Below are positions 23,549 to 36,600 of a stretch of 64,000 nt of DNA, in pieces. Under the pieces are notes generated by a model. It had not been told where the DNA came from. It worked only from the letters and a program-made list of their open reading frames with translations, and did no database searches. Positions within the stretch are counted from its first letter, which is position 1; each line of letters begins with the position of its first letter. Origin of the DNA: Sisyra terminalis (taxonomy: Eukaryota; Arthropoda; Insecta; Neuroptera; Sisyridae); assembly GCA_958496175.1 (NCBI GenBank), contig OY292279.1, positions 15,190,001 to 15,254,000 of the forward strand. Reading direction: 5' to 3'. The position numbers and the translations under genes were made by a program.

Positions 23549-24263
23549 AATACGACTGTAAAGTTAATAGATACTGACGAGTTCATTATTCATTTTTTGT
23601 TTAAAAAATGAGCAAAGAAACAATTTTTGTAAGGTCAAAAACTCAAATTATGTAAGGGATATATAGTTGACTAATTTAACCACATGAAAGTATTGGCATC
23701 TCTTAAAATCTGTTGTTTTTTTTTCTATTTTTTATTCTTAAAAAATGATCGTTAACCTTCTATTTTTTTTTCTTTCTCAAGGTTTATTTCTTAGGGTTCT
23801 AAAGTGAAACAGTTATGTGACTAATAGTGTTTTTTTTTTAATGAAACCAATTCAATACTTCGGCATTTAAAAAGAAAAGAAAAAAAATGGAAAATCTTTT
23901 CATGGAATATTTTTAAAACTTAGCAATTTGTTCCAATTCAACTTTCTTATTATTTCGTTTTTAAAATTGGTTTTTAATTGTATTAAACGTTTTTTTTCCT
24001 TTTATATAATCAAGTTTTTAGTTAGAAATTATATATATTAGCAAAAGCTTTAAGTTAATTAGATTCACAAAAGAAAATTTAACAATTATCAATTACATGA
24101 AAATTTTCCTGAATTTAAAAATCAGTAAAAGTTTAATACTTAAACTAAAAAATTTGTATGCCATATAGATAATTTCAAGTCCACAATTGGCTCTATATAC
24201 ATACAAACTTAATAAATATTTTTCTACAAATTAACAACCGATTTTTTTGTTTTATTCACTAGG
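23549..24263. other. A+T-rich noncoding DNA, nothing recognised
   Basis: Long poly-T and poly-A tracts. Confidence 0.4.
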
Positions 24264-24443
24264 GGCTGATATTTTCACTCATGGATAGATAAACCATGGC
24301 CTTCAGACAATTAAAACTTTATCTGATAGACAAATTCTAGACACATATTTTTTTTAAGTGAAAATATGCATGTTTTTTCAATCTTCAGGATAAAATTTTA
24401 TCTGGATGATAGATGATATAATCATATTGTAAAAATATCGGCC
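24264..24443. mobile_element. MITE family D copy 1
   Basis: Terminal inverted repeat GGCTGATATTTT / AAAATATCGGCC, 180 bp, with an internal palindrome GATAAAATTTTATC near 24392-24405. Related copies at 44237-44464 and 50151-50345. Confidence 0.55.
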
Positions 24444-25567
24444 TTGGAACTATTGTAAAATTTTTGTTTAAAGAGAATATAAATGGAAGAAATTATCTAT
24501 TACCAATTCAATCCAATATAAACCAATATTCCTTTTGAATTTGAATTATTTAAAAAATGCTCTTAAACGTTTATACATATTTGGCTTCGCCTATATTTAT
24601 TAGTAAAGCATTGAAAAAGGTATAAAACTTTGACTTTACATATATTTTAAAAAGATTGTAAAAATTTATACCATATTTTCATTTCTTTGATAATTGTATT
24701 AAATAGTTAACCTTATAGAAAATCATGCTTTACAAATAACACCTACTATCTACTGAATTTAACCCCAGAATCTAGTAAAAGTATAGTGATTGCAAATTAA
24801 TATTAATTCATTCCAATCCCTTACAAACAAAGTAATGATGACTGCATTATTTATGAAATTATATGTAATTCCACCGGATATCCGACATAATTTACATCAA
24901 TTCTAATTCAAAATATTCAATTACAGTCAATTTTGAATAAAATCCATATTTACATATTTAACCAATGCTGTACTAGTTGAAGCAAAAATGCTACTTAATT
25001 GCAAATATTTATAATTATAAACTTTGCTAAAAATTAATGATTTTTATTTAAATTTCGCATATTAAAATAATTAAACTTTTTCATTGAGTAATTTTCACAT
25101 TTCAAGACTTGGACGGAACATCTTCTAAATTGAAGTCCATTTATTGAACCTCGCTATTATGATAATGCATCATTTTTTTAATAACAGCCAAGATTGGCAA
25201 TTGGGTCTCTGGCATTAACACTAATCAATTTCAATTCAAATACACCAACGTTAAATTTTGTAAAATCAGTAGACGTATGGTTCCTAGTAGCCCAGTCGAA
25301 TAATTAGTCATTCTCTACGAATTAATATTTTCTTATAAAATGGCAACACTACGTCTTAAAGGATATTGAATTTGATTTTATAGAAAGAATAAAGAATTAC
25401 AAGACAAATTACGTGTCATATATTTAAATCATTACTAAGTTACAACTAGTAAATTGATGAATAATTATAATTGTCGTATGACTCAATTTCTCTCAATGTT
25501 TATTAACAAAAAATGTAATTGTAAAAATGGTTTACAATTGACACAAAATTGAATCATACGACATATA
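24444..25567. other. A+T-rich noncoding DNA, nothing recognised
   Basis: No frames or transposon ends seen. Confidence 0.4.
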
Positions 25568-26451
25568 TTAGGTAGGTATGGAAAATAATTTCGTTTTCTT
25601 AGTTTATAAATAAAACACAAAATTTTGTTATTACTTTTGATTTTAAGTCATCCTCAATAGTTTAAACGTCTGGGCTACTAAGATGCAAATTTTTAATGCC
25701 AAATTACAAAAATCAACTGAATATTAAGGAAAATATCAAAAAAATACATTTGAACATTTCTTAAGCTTCCAATTTTTTTACCACTTAATTACTGTTGTAA
25801 CGATTGAAATAAATAGAAATCCAATGGAATAACTATGAATGATTATAGTGCCTACGACAATATCACTTCTCCCATTAATTTATTAGTTTTTCCTGGGCTT
25901 TCCTTCTGCAAAGGAATCTTGCATTACCGTGTTGCACCACAAAATTTTCTCTATTGACAAATCTTGGACACTTTTGGGTATATGGTTGGTCGACCAAGAT
26001 TGATTAGCATTATTTGATAGCTCTTTGATTTTTTATCATACATTTGGCACCATTTTCTTTCTCAACTTCTTAATAGCTAAATTTTTTGCTCTTCGTTGGT
26101 TCCAGTTGGAGTAATGAAAATTATCGGATTTGAACTTAAAAAACTCATTTAGCATTAATGAAAATCTAATGCACTTAGATAAACAATGAAAATGTTTTTA
26201 GTTACAGCTTTGCGTTGCTACTCTGTGAAACTCAAAGAGCATATGACACCAACTTTAAATTCCTTCAGGTTTTGGTCTTACCATTTCAATAAAGATTATG
26301 GAATAAAAAATATTTTGTAATTTTTAATAATTTAGTGAAACCATCTTATCATAAAATGTCTTTACTACCACTTTGAAATAACTTATAAGCAAATAAATGG
26401 CAATTTAATGGCTAAAGGTTTAAAACCGAAAATACTTTTCAGTACACCTAA
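25568..26451. mobile_element. Mariner-like MITE copy 1
   Basis: The ends TTAGGTAGGTATGGAAAATAA and (inverted) TTAGGTGTACTGAAAAG are flanked by TA at 25566-25567 and 26452-26453. The AGGTGTAC word and ending resemble mariner termini. It is collinear with 38286-39192 over its whole length. No recognisable transposase motif in any frame, so non-autonomous or fully decayed. Confidence 0.7.
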
Positions 26452-27273
26452 TATAGTTATTCATTGATTTTTGTATCGAAGATTTTTTTAAACACAATAA
26501 CTTTTCTCATTATTCTGACATCATTTGATAAAATGCAAATCCTTTAACAAACGTAATTCTTTGGCTGTTATGTAATATTGCCTTCCTAGTACTGATATTT
26601 TTAGTATTAATATTAAAAACATCAATTTAGTTTGAAGACTATTTGAATGTTAATATTTTTTTATTGGTTTTTTTTAACCAATTGTCACGATTCTTTACTG
26701 TATTAATTTATATTCTTTCTTTTAAACTTTTGATTCCAAAATCAATTGAGAAATAAAGGGAAAAAATATTTGTATTCCAAATATTTCCATTTAACACATT
26801 ATTCTTTCCTCAATATTTTTTAAACAATAGCTCATACCTAGTTTAAAAAAAACGTTTTTTTTAGATTAACTTGCATTATTTTTTATTCTTAAATTATTTT
26901 TCTCATGCTGTACTTTTCTATTGCATTTTCACCATATCTTATCGTATATTTCTCAAGATTAAAATTTTAATTAGATCTTAACTAGTGTCAAGTGTTAATT
27001 GTTTCCTCAACAATGTCAATGATTCTTCGAAGAAGTACTTTTTGAAGATTTAATTAGTTGTTTGTCTTATTTCTGTTGATTTAGAAGAAAAAAAACTCCT
27101 TTTCAATGTCCAATTAACTTATCAAAACGATAATTGGCAATTAGAAAAATTATAAATTATTCGAAACGCTAAAAAAATGTTGAATATTTAAAGAAATTGT
27201 TTCGAGTTTTGGGTGAGTTGGAGAAAGGCTGAAATCATATTGTTGGTGTTCAATATTTAATATGTTCGCTTAC
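26452..27273. other. A+T-rich DNA, likely start of an intron of the minus-strand gene
   Basis: Lies immediately downstream (minus strand) of the donor at 27273. No open frame. Confidence 0.4.
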
Positions 27274-27386
27274 CTGATAAGTGTTCCAATGGGAACACAC
27301 AGGAGCTGCACCATGATTATGAGCTCGGGACGCCGACGATAAAACGGGAACGACGCATGTTCAGAAATGGCGCACGGCATCCACAT
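27274..27386 (-). CDS. Probable first coding exon of an unidentified gene
   Basis: On the minus strand an ATG at 27386 opens 37 codons plus 2 bases that end at CAG|GTAAGC, a strong donor (intron starts at 27273). An in-frame TAA lies upstream, so the ATG (or the ones at codons 3 and 25) would start the protein. More than half of third codon positions are G or C, against a very A+T-rich background, which supports coding. The peptide begins MWMPCAISEHASFPFYRRRP; its end, MVQLLCVPIGTLI, is hydrophobic and could be the start of a signal peptide or membrane segment. I recognise no family. The rest of the gene would lie at lower coordinates and I found no convincing acceptor exon there, so the first intron may span over 27 kb. 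It could instead be a 5' UTR exon with a chance ORF. Confidence 0.5.
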
Positions 27387-28200
27387 ATTGAATAAAAAAG
27401 GAACACAGATGCGCACAAATCGCAAAAAAGTTTTCCGCTTGCGTTATTTGATTGAAATTTAAATTAGAATTCGGTCCAGGTTTTAATCCACGTGTGCCCG
27501 ATTTGGTATGCGATTTTTTGTTGTGTTGTATAAAGTGTTTTTTGCAGATTTAATCGGACTTGATACAAATGGGAATCCTGTTCGACGGTACACTGAAAGG
27601 GCACCGAAAAATTGGTCGACGATCAAAAATGGCGGCGTTACGCAATACAGGAACAACCGGGATAGTTCCCTCTGTTTACTCAACACGACAGACGAGACGT
27701 CTCCCGACACTAACACAAACAACAAATGCAATCCCGTGCTTTCCAGTTTGAAAATGAGGCAAATATAAATCATATAAATTGTCTATGAAACTCGACCACA
27801 AACTTATCGTAATAACTTAAAATAAAAATGCAGGTCAAGACTTTAAGTTGCAGTGGTTTTCATAAAGCAAAACGACACAATTTTCCTGTTTATGACGTCT
27901 TTTAGACGACAATGTTAAAGATCACTCGCGTCACGCACTCCAACTATCACTAAAACACGCGAACTTTTCCACTAAAGTGCCATGATTTTCTCTTTACTAA
28001 ATGCAACTTTAAATTGCATATATTTGCATAGAGCATTAGTGAACCTAAACATGAAATAAGAAAGTAAAAGAAAGTCTGAACATATATTTTTTTCAAAGAA
28101 CAGGAATCGACGGAAAAAAATTCTAAAGTTAACCGTCGGAATCTGACTATAACTACAAAAAACATCCGCCTAGAGCTTTTAGTAGATCGAATAGTGTTAC
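27387..28200 (-). promoter_or_regulatory. 5' UTR and promoter island of the minus-strand gene
   Basis: Composition is richer in G+C and CpG than the flanks (notably 27440-27760 and 27880-27960). On the minus strand an initiator-like TTTCAGTGT lies near 27590 and TTAGTGTCGG near 27710. GCCGCCATTTT near 27632 resembles a YY1-type site. No TATA box is clear. Overlapping frames on both strands (27483-27773) are likely by-products of the composition. Confidence 0.35.
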
Positions 28201-28622
28201 TCAACAAAATTCCAAATTTTTTTTTGACGAATTTAAATTTGGTTTTATTTGTATTTTTGTAGATTTTTTTTTATAAATTAACATGTAAAAAATAAAATAA
28301 AATAAAGCATCCTTATCCTTGATATAAATGGTAAAAAATGAGACTATCCTCACAAAAAAGAAAACATAAAAAATACGTACTTCTGAAAATCGCCTTGTTA
28401 TGACTACATATCTATTTCTGAAAGGATTTACTCCAATAAATTTCAAATATAAAAATCATTTTTTTTCTTGTAAAAATACCAACTCTTCCCAACACCTACA
28501 TTCACATGCCAACAGGGGGACTTCATTTAAATATTTTCATACAACTGTTAAATATGACCCATAACTTATATCTACGCAAAACACATTTTTTTATGAATCG
28601 CAAATTATCGCTTAAGAAAATA
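28201..28622. other. A+T-rich noncoding DNA
   Basis: On the minus strand AATAAA occurs near 28243 and could serve as a poly(A) signal if 28623-28756 is a terminal exon. No other signal. Confidence 0.3.
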
Positions 28623-28756
28623 TTAAGACCAAACCACCGCCGATAATGTCATTGACACGGACGCCACTATTTTGCAAGAGGGGAACCCTATGGGGCCCAG
28701 CACTTCACTACACGTTCGCGAAACACTACCCTCGATAGCCAAGCCAATATCCGAGT
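28623..28756 (-). CDS. Candidate exon, possibly terminal (low confidence)
   Basis: On the minus strand a good acceptor (TTTTATTGTTTCAG) ends at 28757 and is followed by about 130 bases that are clearly richer in G+C than the surroundings. One frame (28754-28623) stays open for 43 codons to a TAA, starting SDIGLAIEGSVSRTC; the other two frames stop earlier. This could be a last coding exon of a gene lying to the right, for example one starting at 53.8 kb, or an untranslated exon of the gene that starts at 27.4 kb. No homology is recognised and no upstream partner exon was found. Confidence 0.28.
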
Positions 28757-30734
28757 CTGAAACAATAAAAAGAAATAATTTTAGAAATGATAACAATTTT
28801 TTTTATATGCACATAAGTGCATTTGAAGTTATCGAGGAAAAATGACCTTAATTTTTTATCTCTTGTAAAATGAAAAAAGGTTTTTGTTGGTGATAATAAT
28901 TAATTGTTTCTACTACAATATTAACATACATTACAATTAAATCAAAAGTGTTGTTTTTTGAAAGAATTTGTAGATATGTACAACATATCTTTATTATTAT
29001 GATAAAATTTATTGAAAGCTCTTAAAGTTCTCCCATTTAAAGTTTACCCGTATTAGGTTGAACAAACTTAAAAAACTACCCTACAGTATTCCAATATTCT
29101 CACAATAGTAACAATTTAAAAATAATCACAAAATTGATGACAATTTTTTTTTAATTATAAATCAGTTCTAGTATTATCAAACATACCTTTCTTCCAAAAA
29201 TAAGATATACTAAACATTTGATTTCATACTACTCCGTCAAAGGATTATGAAATAACATGAACATTATATTAAGTATCCGAATGTTTAGTAAATACATAAA
29301 ATTGAATATAATTTTATCATATACGCTTCCCAATGAGATATTAGTGCTAATATAATCTCTGATATAGACTTTTTCTGAATGTATTCATTTCCATATTATT
29401 TAGCCAATAAAAACGGTTTTGGATGTTTAAGAAATTAAATTCGGTTGGACTAAAATTCGATAAATAATTTGAGTTCTGCATAATTTTACAATGTGTTCTT
29501 CCATTCTTTTAGCAATTTTTTTTTGAGTTATTTGTATAAAATAATAATAATATAATAATAAAATAATAATAAAGTAGATTGATCCTAAATTTTTTTAGAC
29601 AGGCATTAATACATTAAAATCTCACTGAGAAATGAGCTTTAAAATGAGAGCTTTTTCAAAAAAACATATGAAATAATTCACTAACAAATGTGATATTTCA
29701 TAACCATCAAACATATATTTTGTCTTCTTCAAATACTGGTCAAATATGAAAGATTTTTTGTTAATATTTTCTAAGTGATGATCAATTTTTCAAATTAAAA
29801 AAATCGCTATCAAACTACTGAAATATAGGTAGTATCATATTTAGTTATGTTAAAAATATTTGCATAATAAGTAATTACCCACGATTGACTTTAAAAATAT
29901 CACTAGGCAGCAGTCTTTATAATGACAAAAATTACAGGATTTTTAATATGAAAAGAAACAAAAGTTTATGGTATGCTTAATTTTTTCACTTCTTTAATTT
30001 ATAAATCACCTAAACCAAACTTGTCAAGAATAAGCCAAATATGTCAAGAAGTTATTGCCATCTAATATAACAACTATTATTCATAATTGCTTAATATAAT
30101 TAAATTAATTCTGATCCGACAAAACAGAACATCACAAATAGAAATCGAAGTAGAAACCATGCTTATTTCGAAACCTATGAATTAAAAATAAGGTTTAGAA
30201 AACATATTTCATTTCAAATAGCATAGACTTGGAACTAAATATTCAGTAAGACATTTTCTGTTTTTTTCTTGTTCTCTTTTGTCATACACCTCATAAGATC
30301 TTATTTGCAGATTTTTATCAAAGTACATTTCTTATCAAAGTACATTTCTAGTGGTTTTAATTTTGCTTGTGCTTCAGAAACAATATTTTTTTTATTTTAA
30401 CTAATAGTTAAGTAAGTTCAAAGTATAATAAGTTTATCATTCATTAAGACATCTTCAAAAAAGTTTTTTTTTTAATATTTTACTAACTAAGAAAGCTTCG
30501 TTAAAATTTGATAGTGAAGTATATTATAAATAATTCCAGAATATTTATTGTTCTAATACTACCAAACTAGAATATAGCTAAGGCAATCATACTAAAAAAT
30601 TTTAATAGTTTTTTTTATGCCCTCTAATACTTTCAGATGAATTACTTGTCAATCATGTTATAACAACGATTTGTTGTAAAAAGGAAAATGATGAGAAATC
30701 AACCACCACATCAATTTACAAATATTGAGAATTG
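28757..30734. other. A+T-rich noncoding DNA
   Basis: An ATA/AATA microsatellite lies at about 29537-29576. Nothing else recognised. Confidence 0.4.
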
Positions 30735-30950
30735 ACCAGTAAATTGGACTTAGAAAGCATGGCTACGTATTGTGTGCAACCAAAGAATTGCCTATTAGTT
30801 TACATTGAGTTGGTGATAATATTTTAATATAACTATAAAATAGTATCATATTTTTAATTTTTTACTACTTGATATAATTGAATATTAAAGTGCATACAAA
30901 AACTAATACTTTTTTTGGCTAGCAGACGTCGTGACCATACTATAATTTAA
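30735..30950 (-). repeat. Dispersed repeat family E copy 1
   Basis: The reverse complement of this segment matches 50345-50440 (tggtcacgacgtctg..., then actagtttttgt) and 50940-51010 (aattctttggttgcacacaa). About 500 bases of the second copy are missing here. Confidence 0.7.
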
Positions 30951-32439
30951 AAATAAGTTATGAAAGTATCAGACAATATTTAAAACTAATTAAAAAGGTC
31001 AAGTGCAATGTAAACTTGCTTTGTTTTTATGTTTGGAAAAAAAATTTCCCTGGTTCCCATTTCTTGGATGGTAAGTACAGTAACAAAAGAACTAAAGCAC
31101 CATCGAAATATTTATTGGAAGTACATCATGTGAGCTTTCAGAAAAATATAGGCTACTGACTTAAGCAAAGTAAGGCAAGATAGGGCTTAAGTATTAAGTA
31201 TGGTAAGGCCTGCCTTTTAAGACCTTTAATATTCAAGTTTAATTATAATAGAAAAAAAAATGATAATTTTTTTTATTCCATTCCTATACCACCATTTCTG
31301 AATAATAAGTTCAAATTTAATTTTCAAGGCTTTGAACTTTAAGTTATAGTTAGTTCTTGGTTAATAATATCTTTCATTAATCTTTTTCTTTGAAATTTTG
31401 ATGCATTTTACTAATTTTTACTTATTTTACTGATAGTTAATTTAACTTTTATTTATATGTTGAAAGATATATCTATATTTCTTAAAAATGCTTAATTATA
31501 TTTAATTTTATCCTTAATTTTGGAAGTTGTAATAAAATGAGAAATAAAAAACCCGAAGTAAATTTTATTTTTAAATGTCTGAATTAACTAAATAAGGCCC
31601 TTACATTTTAAAGTTGACTCCTGAAATGGTATTACGACGGATGTATCCGTTATTGCAGTTACATCATAAGACCACCAGGTTTGTATAGTTTAAAAATAAA
31701 AATTCCCAGAATTGAGCACTCGTGCTTATAAGGAATAATTTCTAATTAAAAACCTTCACAGAATGCACCTTTACATTATGTTTACCTACACAGATTATTT
31801 AATCATATTGCTGTATCTCTCAATTGCATTTATGACTAAGTTTTTGAAATAAATTACAAAATTTTCATTATAATTTCAAACGCCTATTTTCGACAATAAG
31901 AGATTTATGATTCAATTTCAATGCAAGGTAGGTAATTAGTGATAATTCATTTACTTGTAAGGAAAAGTTTAAGTTTCTTAATTTATTTATTTCTAATGAT
32001 TGTTGCATTCAATAGAAGTTACTGATTAGGAAAAGGTCATCTATGGTAAGTAGATTTATCATCAATGACATCGTTGTTTTTTAATTCATAAACATAAAGT
32101 TTATTTTCTAGGAAAATAATATATGTTTTAAAGGCTTAAAATTTTCTGTTTTATTTCGGACGTAAAATAAAAACTGCTTAATTTTTTAATATTATCCATA
32201 TAAAGAGCATATATTCTTCCATGAAAAAACGGGCAAATATTTCTGTTTTATTTCTAAATAAAAGAGGAAAAATTTAAATAAATATATTCCTCAAATAATA
32301 AAATATTATTCAGGGTGAGGGACACGAATATTATAGTGGAACAGTCAACTTATGTATGGAATTTAATTGATGCAATAAAACAACGAGTCGTACACAATTC
32401 TACAACAATTTCATGTTTGCGCAAATAAAATATATAAAA
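30951..32439. other. A+T-rich noncoding DNA
   Basis: Near 31155-31225 the words AAGGCAAGATAGGGCTTAAG and GTAAGGCCTGCC form a short imperfect repeat. Nothing else seen. Confidence 0.35.
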
Positions 32440-32800
32440 TAAAATGAAGGTGGCAGTACGGACTGGGTTGGGATCGAGCTTTGGGGACGTGAGGTGAATG
32501 GCAGGGGGATGAAGACGTATTGCCCGTCGAAAACCGGGAAGAATACGGCGGGATACGGTTGTGAATGTAGATAACATTATGAGATGAGTTTGTTTACGCT
32601 TGTCAGGAATTTAGTACACAATCTATTCCTGTTCCATCTTCATTCTATCCCGAATATCTTTGGACCCGCATGTTTGAGCACCCGTAATGATATCTCTGTC
32701 CCAAAATTGGGATGGGAGCGAATTTTTCACATTGTTGACGATTGGATGGCTTTTGATTTATCCAATCCGAAATTTGCGCGATAAATTTTGTTACATTTTC
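32440..32800. other. G+C-richer unique island
   Basis: Strand-asymmetric (purine/G-rich on plus to 32560), with short open frames on both strands and no splice-site pair. Candidate conserved noncoding or unrecognised exon. Confidence 0.3.
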
Positions 32801-33529
32801 ACCGATCAACTTTTGGCATAAATTTTATGACTTTCGTTTATTGAAAAATTTATTTCTGTGTTTTGACTTGGCGAAAAGCACATTGCACATTAAAATCATA
32901 ATCCAAAGATACACTTGAAAACTTTTGCAGATTCAAAAATAGAGCAAAAAAAAACAAGCACTTATTGGCAAATAGCTAAACGGGGGATTTAAAAACGAAA
33001 TTTCGTCGAAAAGCTCATTTACATAAATTTTCCTTTAAGTCTCCTATCGACATTTACTAGCAAGCTCTCACTTATTCTAATCAGTTTCATCTAGTTTACC
33101 TCCCATGAGCTTTCGAGCTTTAATTAATTTGAAATAGAATTTTCATCAGTTGAATTAAAATTAGCTACTTATCCTTTCGTTTACGTTCCCAACTACGCAA
33201 TATTTTAGTCAAATATTTATCTATCTAATAGAGCTTTTAATAAGACTCATGAATTTTAAAATTATTCTGAATCCTCTTACTATTATTTGTGTTAAATATT
33301 TAGTCTATAATCAATGTTTTGTAAATTCAAATCCAATACATATTACTTTTCGATATATATCTACTGTTTTAACAATGTTGTCTTTGATTTAAAACGTATG
33401 TAACTAATAAAGAATTTATTACATTGAAATTTTATCAATTTTAATTTCCCACATTTTTTTTAGTAAATCATCAGAATTTTGACCATTTTTTTATTTTTGG
33501 TACTACAAGTAGAAAATTACAAAAAAGTA
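32801..33529. other. A+T-rich noncoding DNA, nothing recognised
   Basis: No frame or repeat end seen. Confidence 0.4.
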
Positions 33530-34508
33530 AGGTATAATCACTAAATTTCGTCCCCAAGCTTAATTTCGCCCCCTTGGGTATCTTTTTTCTAAATAACGCC
33601 ACCTAGTTTTTATAATTTGAATTTAAAGTCAGTTAAGTCAGACAATCATTTCAAATTTTTAACGGTGAAATGTTGGGTCTGCGTCAAGATATTTAAAAAA
33701 AATTGAAAACTTGTCAAGGTAAGTTTTTGATTGAAATACTATCGATAAGGTTTAAATGGTGATGTTCTTGAATTATTTAAACAAAATTTTGCCAAAATTT
33801 GATGTTATCGCTTAAAATTAAATCGATTATATTTTCATTTAGGTTATGACATGCGTTTTTGGTTGAATACAAATTGTCAACACAACTGGCAAATTCCTAA
33901 TATCGTCCCCTTACATAAGCCTAATATCGCCCCCGGGACGATATTGAGATTACTTCGTTATTCGGCAGTTGTATTTTTTCAATAAAATATTTAGTGTGAA
34001 CGAAACAGGGATCAGCACCATGACAAAATGAGAGAAAAGTGGATAGGATGCGCAAAATGTTTCCAATGGATGCATGAAGATTGTGTTGAAAATCCAGGGC
34101 CTAACTTTATCTGTTCAATTTGCTTAGAAAATTAAAATTACTTAAAGTTTAAACTATAGGTACATCAATGATTAATAAGTCTGATTAGATATTGTTATTA
34201 TTATGATTATACTAATAATTATATATTGTTAAAAATATAGTTTATGTTTATGTAAGTTCTGATTATTGTGATCTCAATATCGTCCCCGAGACGTAATTAG
34301 GTGCCCAAAAAATTATTTTAAAAATGTCTACTTTTTTGTAAAGAATATTTTTGTATAAATAATAAAGAATTTAACAGATTTGTTTTAATTTAAAATAATA
34401 AAGAAATGTTATAACTAAACTTTGACGTTATATTGATAACTTTAATCGCAACATTTTTTTCAAAATTTTTATTTTTCAAAAAGGGGACGTTATTTGGTGA
34501 CTCTACCT
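33530..34508 (+). mobile_element. pogo-like transposon, internally deleted
   Basis: The ends AGGTATAATCACTAAA and (inverted) AGGTAGAGTCACCAAA continue to CGTCCCC on each side. They are flanked by TA at 33528-33529 and 34509-34510. The word CGTCCCC/CGCCCCC recurs at 33551, 33568, 33905, 33926 and 34282, giving subterminal repeats that may be transposase sites. Only the last codons of a transposase remain (33995-34135). At 979 bp it is shorter than autonomous pogo/Tigger elements. Superfamily is inferred from the TA target and the PHD-like tail. Confidence 0.75.
33995..34135 (+). pseudogene. Transposase C-terminal PHD-like zinc finger, relic
   Basis: A 46-codon frame to a TAA contains WIGCAKCFQWMHEDC and, 12 residues later, CSIC. 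The spacing CxxC-WxH-xx-C...CxxC is that of a PHD finger, and such a finger ends many insect DDE_1 (pogo/Tigger-type) transposases. The first cysteine pair of the finger and the whole catalytic domain are missing. The stop, 3' flank and terminal repeat are kept. No start codon is linked to it, so it is a remnant and not a gene. Confidence 0.65.
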
Positions 34509-36600
34509 TAAGTCTAATACATCTCGCTTTTTCCATTCTATGTTTTGTAGATAAAGGTACTTACTAGGTATCAATATAAGTAAAACTTTACATACATTTG
34601 TACAAAGATAAAGAGACTACATAACTACACTATTAGGTAATAAAAAGTTAAGAAGTTTAATCATTCCTTTACCTACGAATGATATAAGAAGAGGTACAAA
34701 GAGCTTTTAGCATAAGGAATATAAGAATGATAAAGTAAGGTTTCCTGAATTTTTTATAAGTTCTGAATATTTGGGGTTTCAAAAGCAGAAGTTATAGTTT
34801 TCTTACCAGTAAATTATCGAAAATACACACCATGCACTTACGACAGTAGCACTAACGGAAAAGAATGCAAATTTGATAAAAATGTGTGAATAAGATGCGA
34901 ACTGATGCCCGAATGGACGGATGGCTGTATCAAACTAGTTTAGGGGATGCAAGTTTTTATCTTTAGCCTGTCATAAGTACCGGGATGCCGGTGCTGTCTC
35001 TTAAAATGTTATGGATATGTTGCGATGATGTATAAGAGGAATTTTACAAACCTGCATGCGATGTTTCGAGTTTAGTGCGATGTGACGAATGAAATGTTTC
35101 ACCTAAAAGACTTTGGACCGCATTTGTCTACATAAATATAAGTACGTCTCTCAATCCATATGTCTGTAGTATCGTATTTTTACATTCATATCACTCGGTC
35201 CGTCTATTTACCACCCTCACATAATATGTGGATACAGGGAAAATATCCATACCAACCACCAGATGGTGGGGTGTTCTCTCGTCTATTACCATCATACATC
35301 CCACACTTTCACGTATATTCGGAATTGACGCAAGTACAAATCATAAATCTGACCTCAAACAAAAATACATCCCTTCAACGAGGGTTGTTATATTTTTAGT
35401 ACCTTGAGATAGGTTGCGAAGATTGATATCAAGATTCCCCATAAAATATCATATATGAGAAAATTTAAATTACTACCTACCCTAATTCAATGGTGGTCAC
35501 AGAAAATAAGTAATTTTTAAATAGTTTTTCCTTGCATGGGAAAATGGTGGCATATGTTCGGAAAATAAAGCTTGAATGCTGTTTAACAGTTGAAGCCAAT
35601 AAAAAAAATGCATTGAGATAAAACTTAATGGTGATGTTGCATTGGCCAGATATGGAATTGGCATGGTTATTGTTATTAATATTGAGGCAAGATTGTTACA
35701 CCTGATGCTACAATGCTGCCAACAATGTGAGCTGTTTATTGTCGCAGCTTCTTGTGATACTTGGCAAATGGTTTTAGAGCAATGTGCCGTAACCACACAT
35801 CTTTCTCGTGTCTCAACTACCATAAACATTTACCCCATCTCTGTTCCACAACCGATATGTATTATGGCTCGACGTGAAATTTATGCAAATAGTTCCCATT
35901 CGTACAATATCAGAATTTATATCATGCAAATATCATAACGACTTAACTTCTGTTGTTGTAGCAATTTTATCTCTAGCCAATATCTGAACGTCATAAAATC
36001 GGATGACTTTTCCAAAACAAGCGAAAAAAAAAGTCCACTACAATGTTGGAAAACAAGTTTTATATTGGCACCTTTTGTGAAAAAGCGACAAGTCAATAGA
36101 TAGAGATGGAAAATAGGTAAATTTTGTAGACGGGGATCGGGTGGCAGGATGAGGTGTTTCTCGATAATGGTATAAACTGGTGCTGCCATGAAAAGAGTAA
36201 CGGCAAAACGGTGAAACAAGGAAATTATGTTCATATCATTCGTTTAGATCTTAACATTGCTATCCCTCCTTCGTAATTCTGTACACATATACGACCATAC
36301 GACCATAATACCCGTACATCCATTATGGAGAGAAAGATAGCTCCATTTCATCTCAATGTATACCGTTAGCTCTCGGATGCTGGACTTCTTTCGATTCCAA
36401 CTCGTTTCTATAAACTCCCCTCCGAACCATAACTTTGAAACAAGTTAAACCAACCCTCTACGTTCATATATACACAAGAACACATAAAGCTCGTCGTTGT
36501 ATTTGTATACCATCAACCTTGTTCGAAAAGCTGCATTTGTTCAATTTTTTGCTCATAGATGGCGGCTTATTTATTATTTGCGTGATAAGCGTGTTTGAAA
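34509..36600. other. Unique DNA with several G+C-richer patches, no gene called
   Basis: Patches at 34850-35340, 35640-36240 and 36250-36560 stand out by composition. Overlapping frames of 80-110 codons exist on both strands at 35497-36234, but the opposite-strand frames are equally long and no splice-flanked structure is evident. Plausible conserved noncoding DNA. Confidence 0.35.

Noticed and set aside
27483..27773. 96-codon minus frame and two plus frames in the promoter island
   Set aside because: Lie upstream of the likely start exon; three mutually overlapping frames suggest composition, not coding.
35497..36234. Overlapping 98-110 codon frames on both strands
   Set aside because: Equal length on both strands and no splice signals; a by-product of a lower stop density in a G+C-richer patch.
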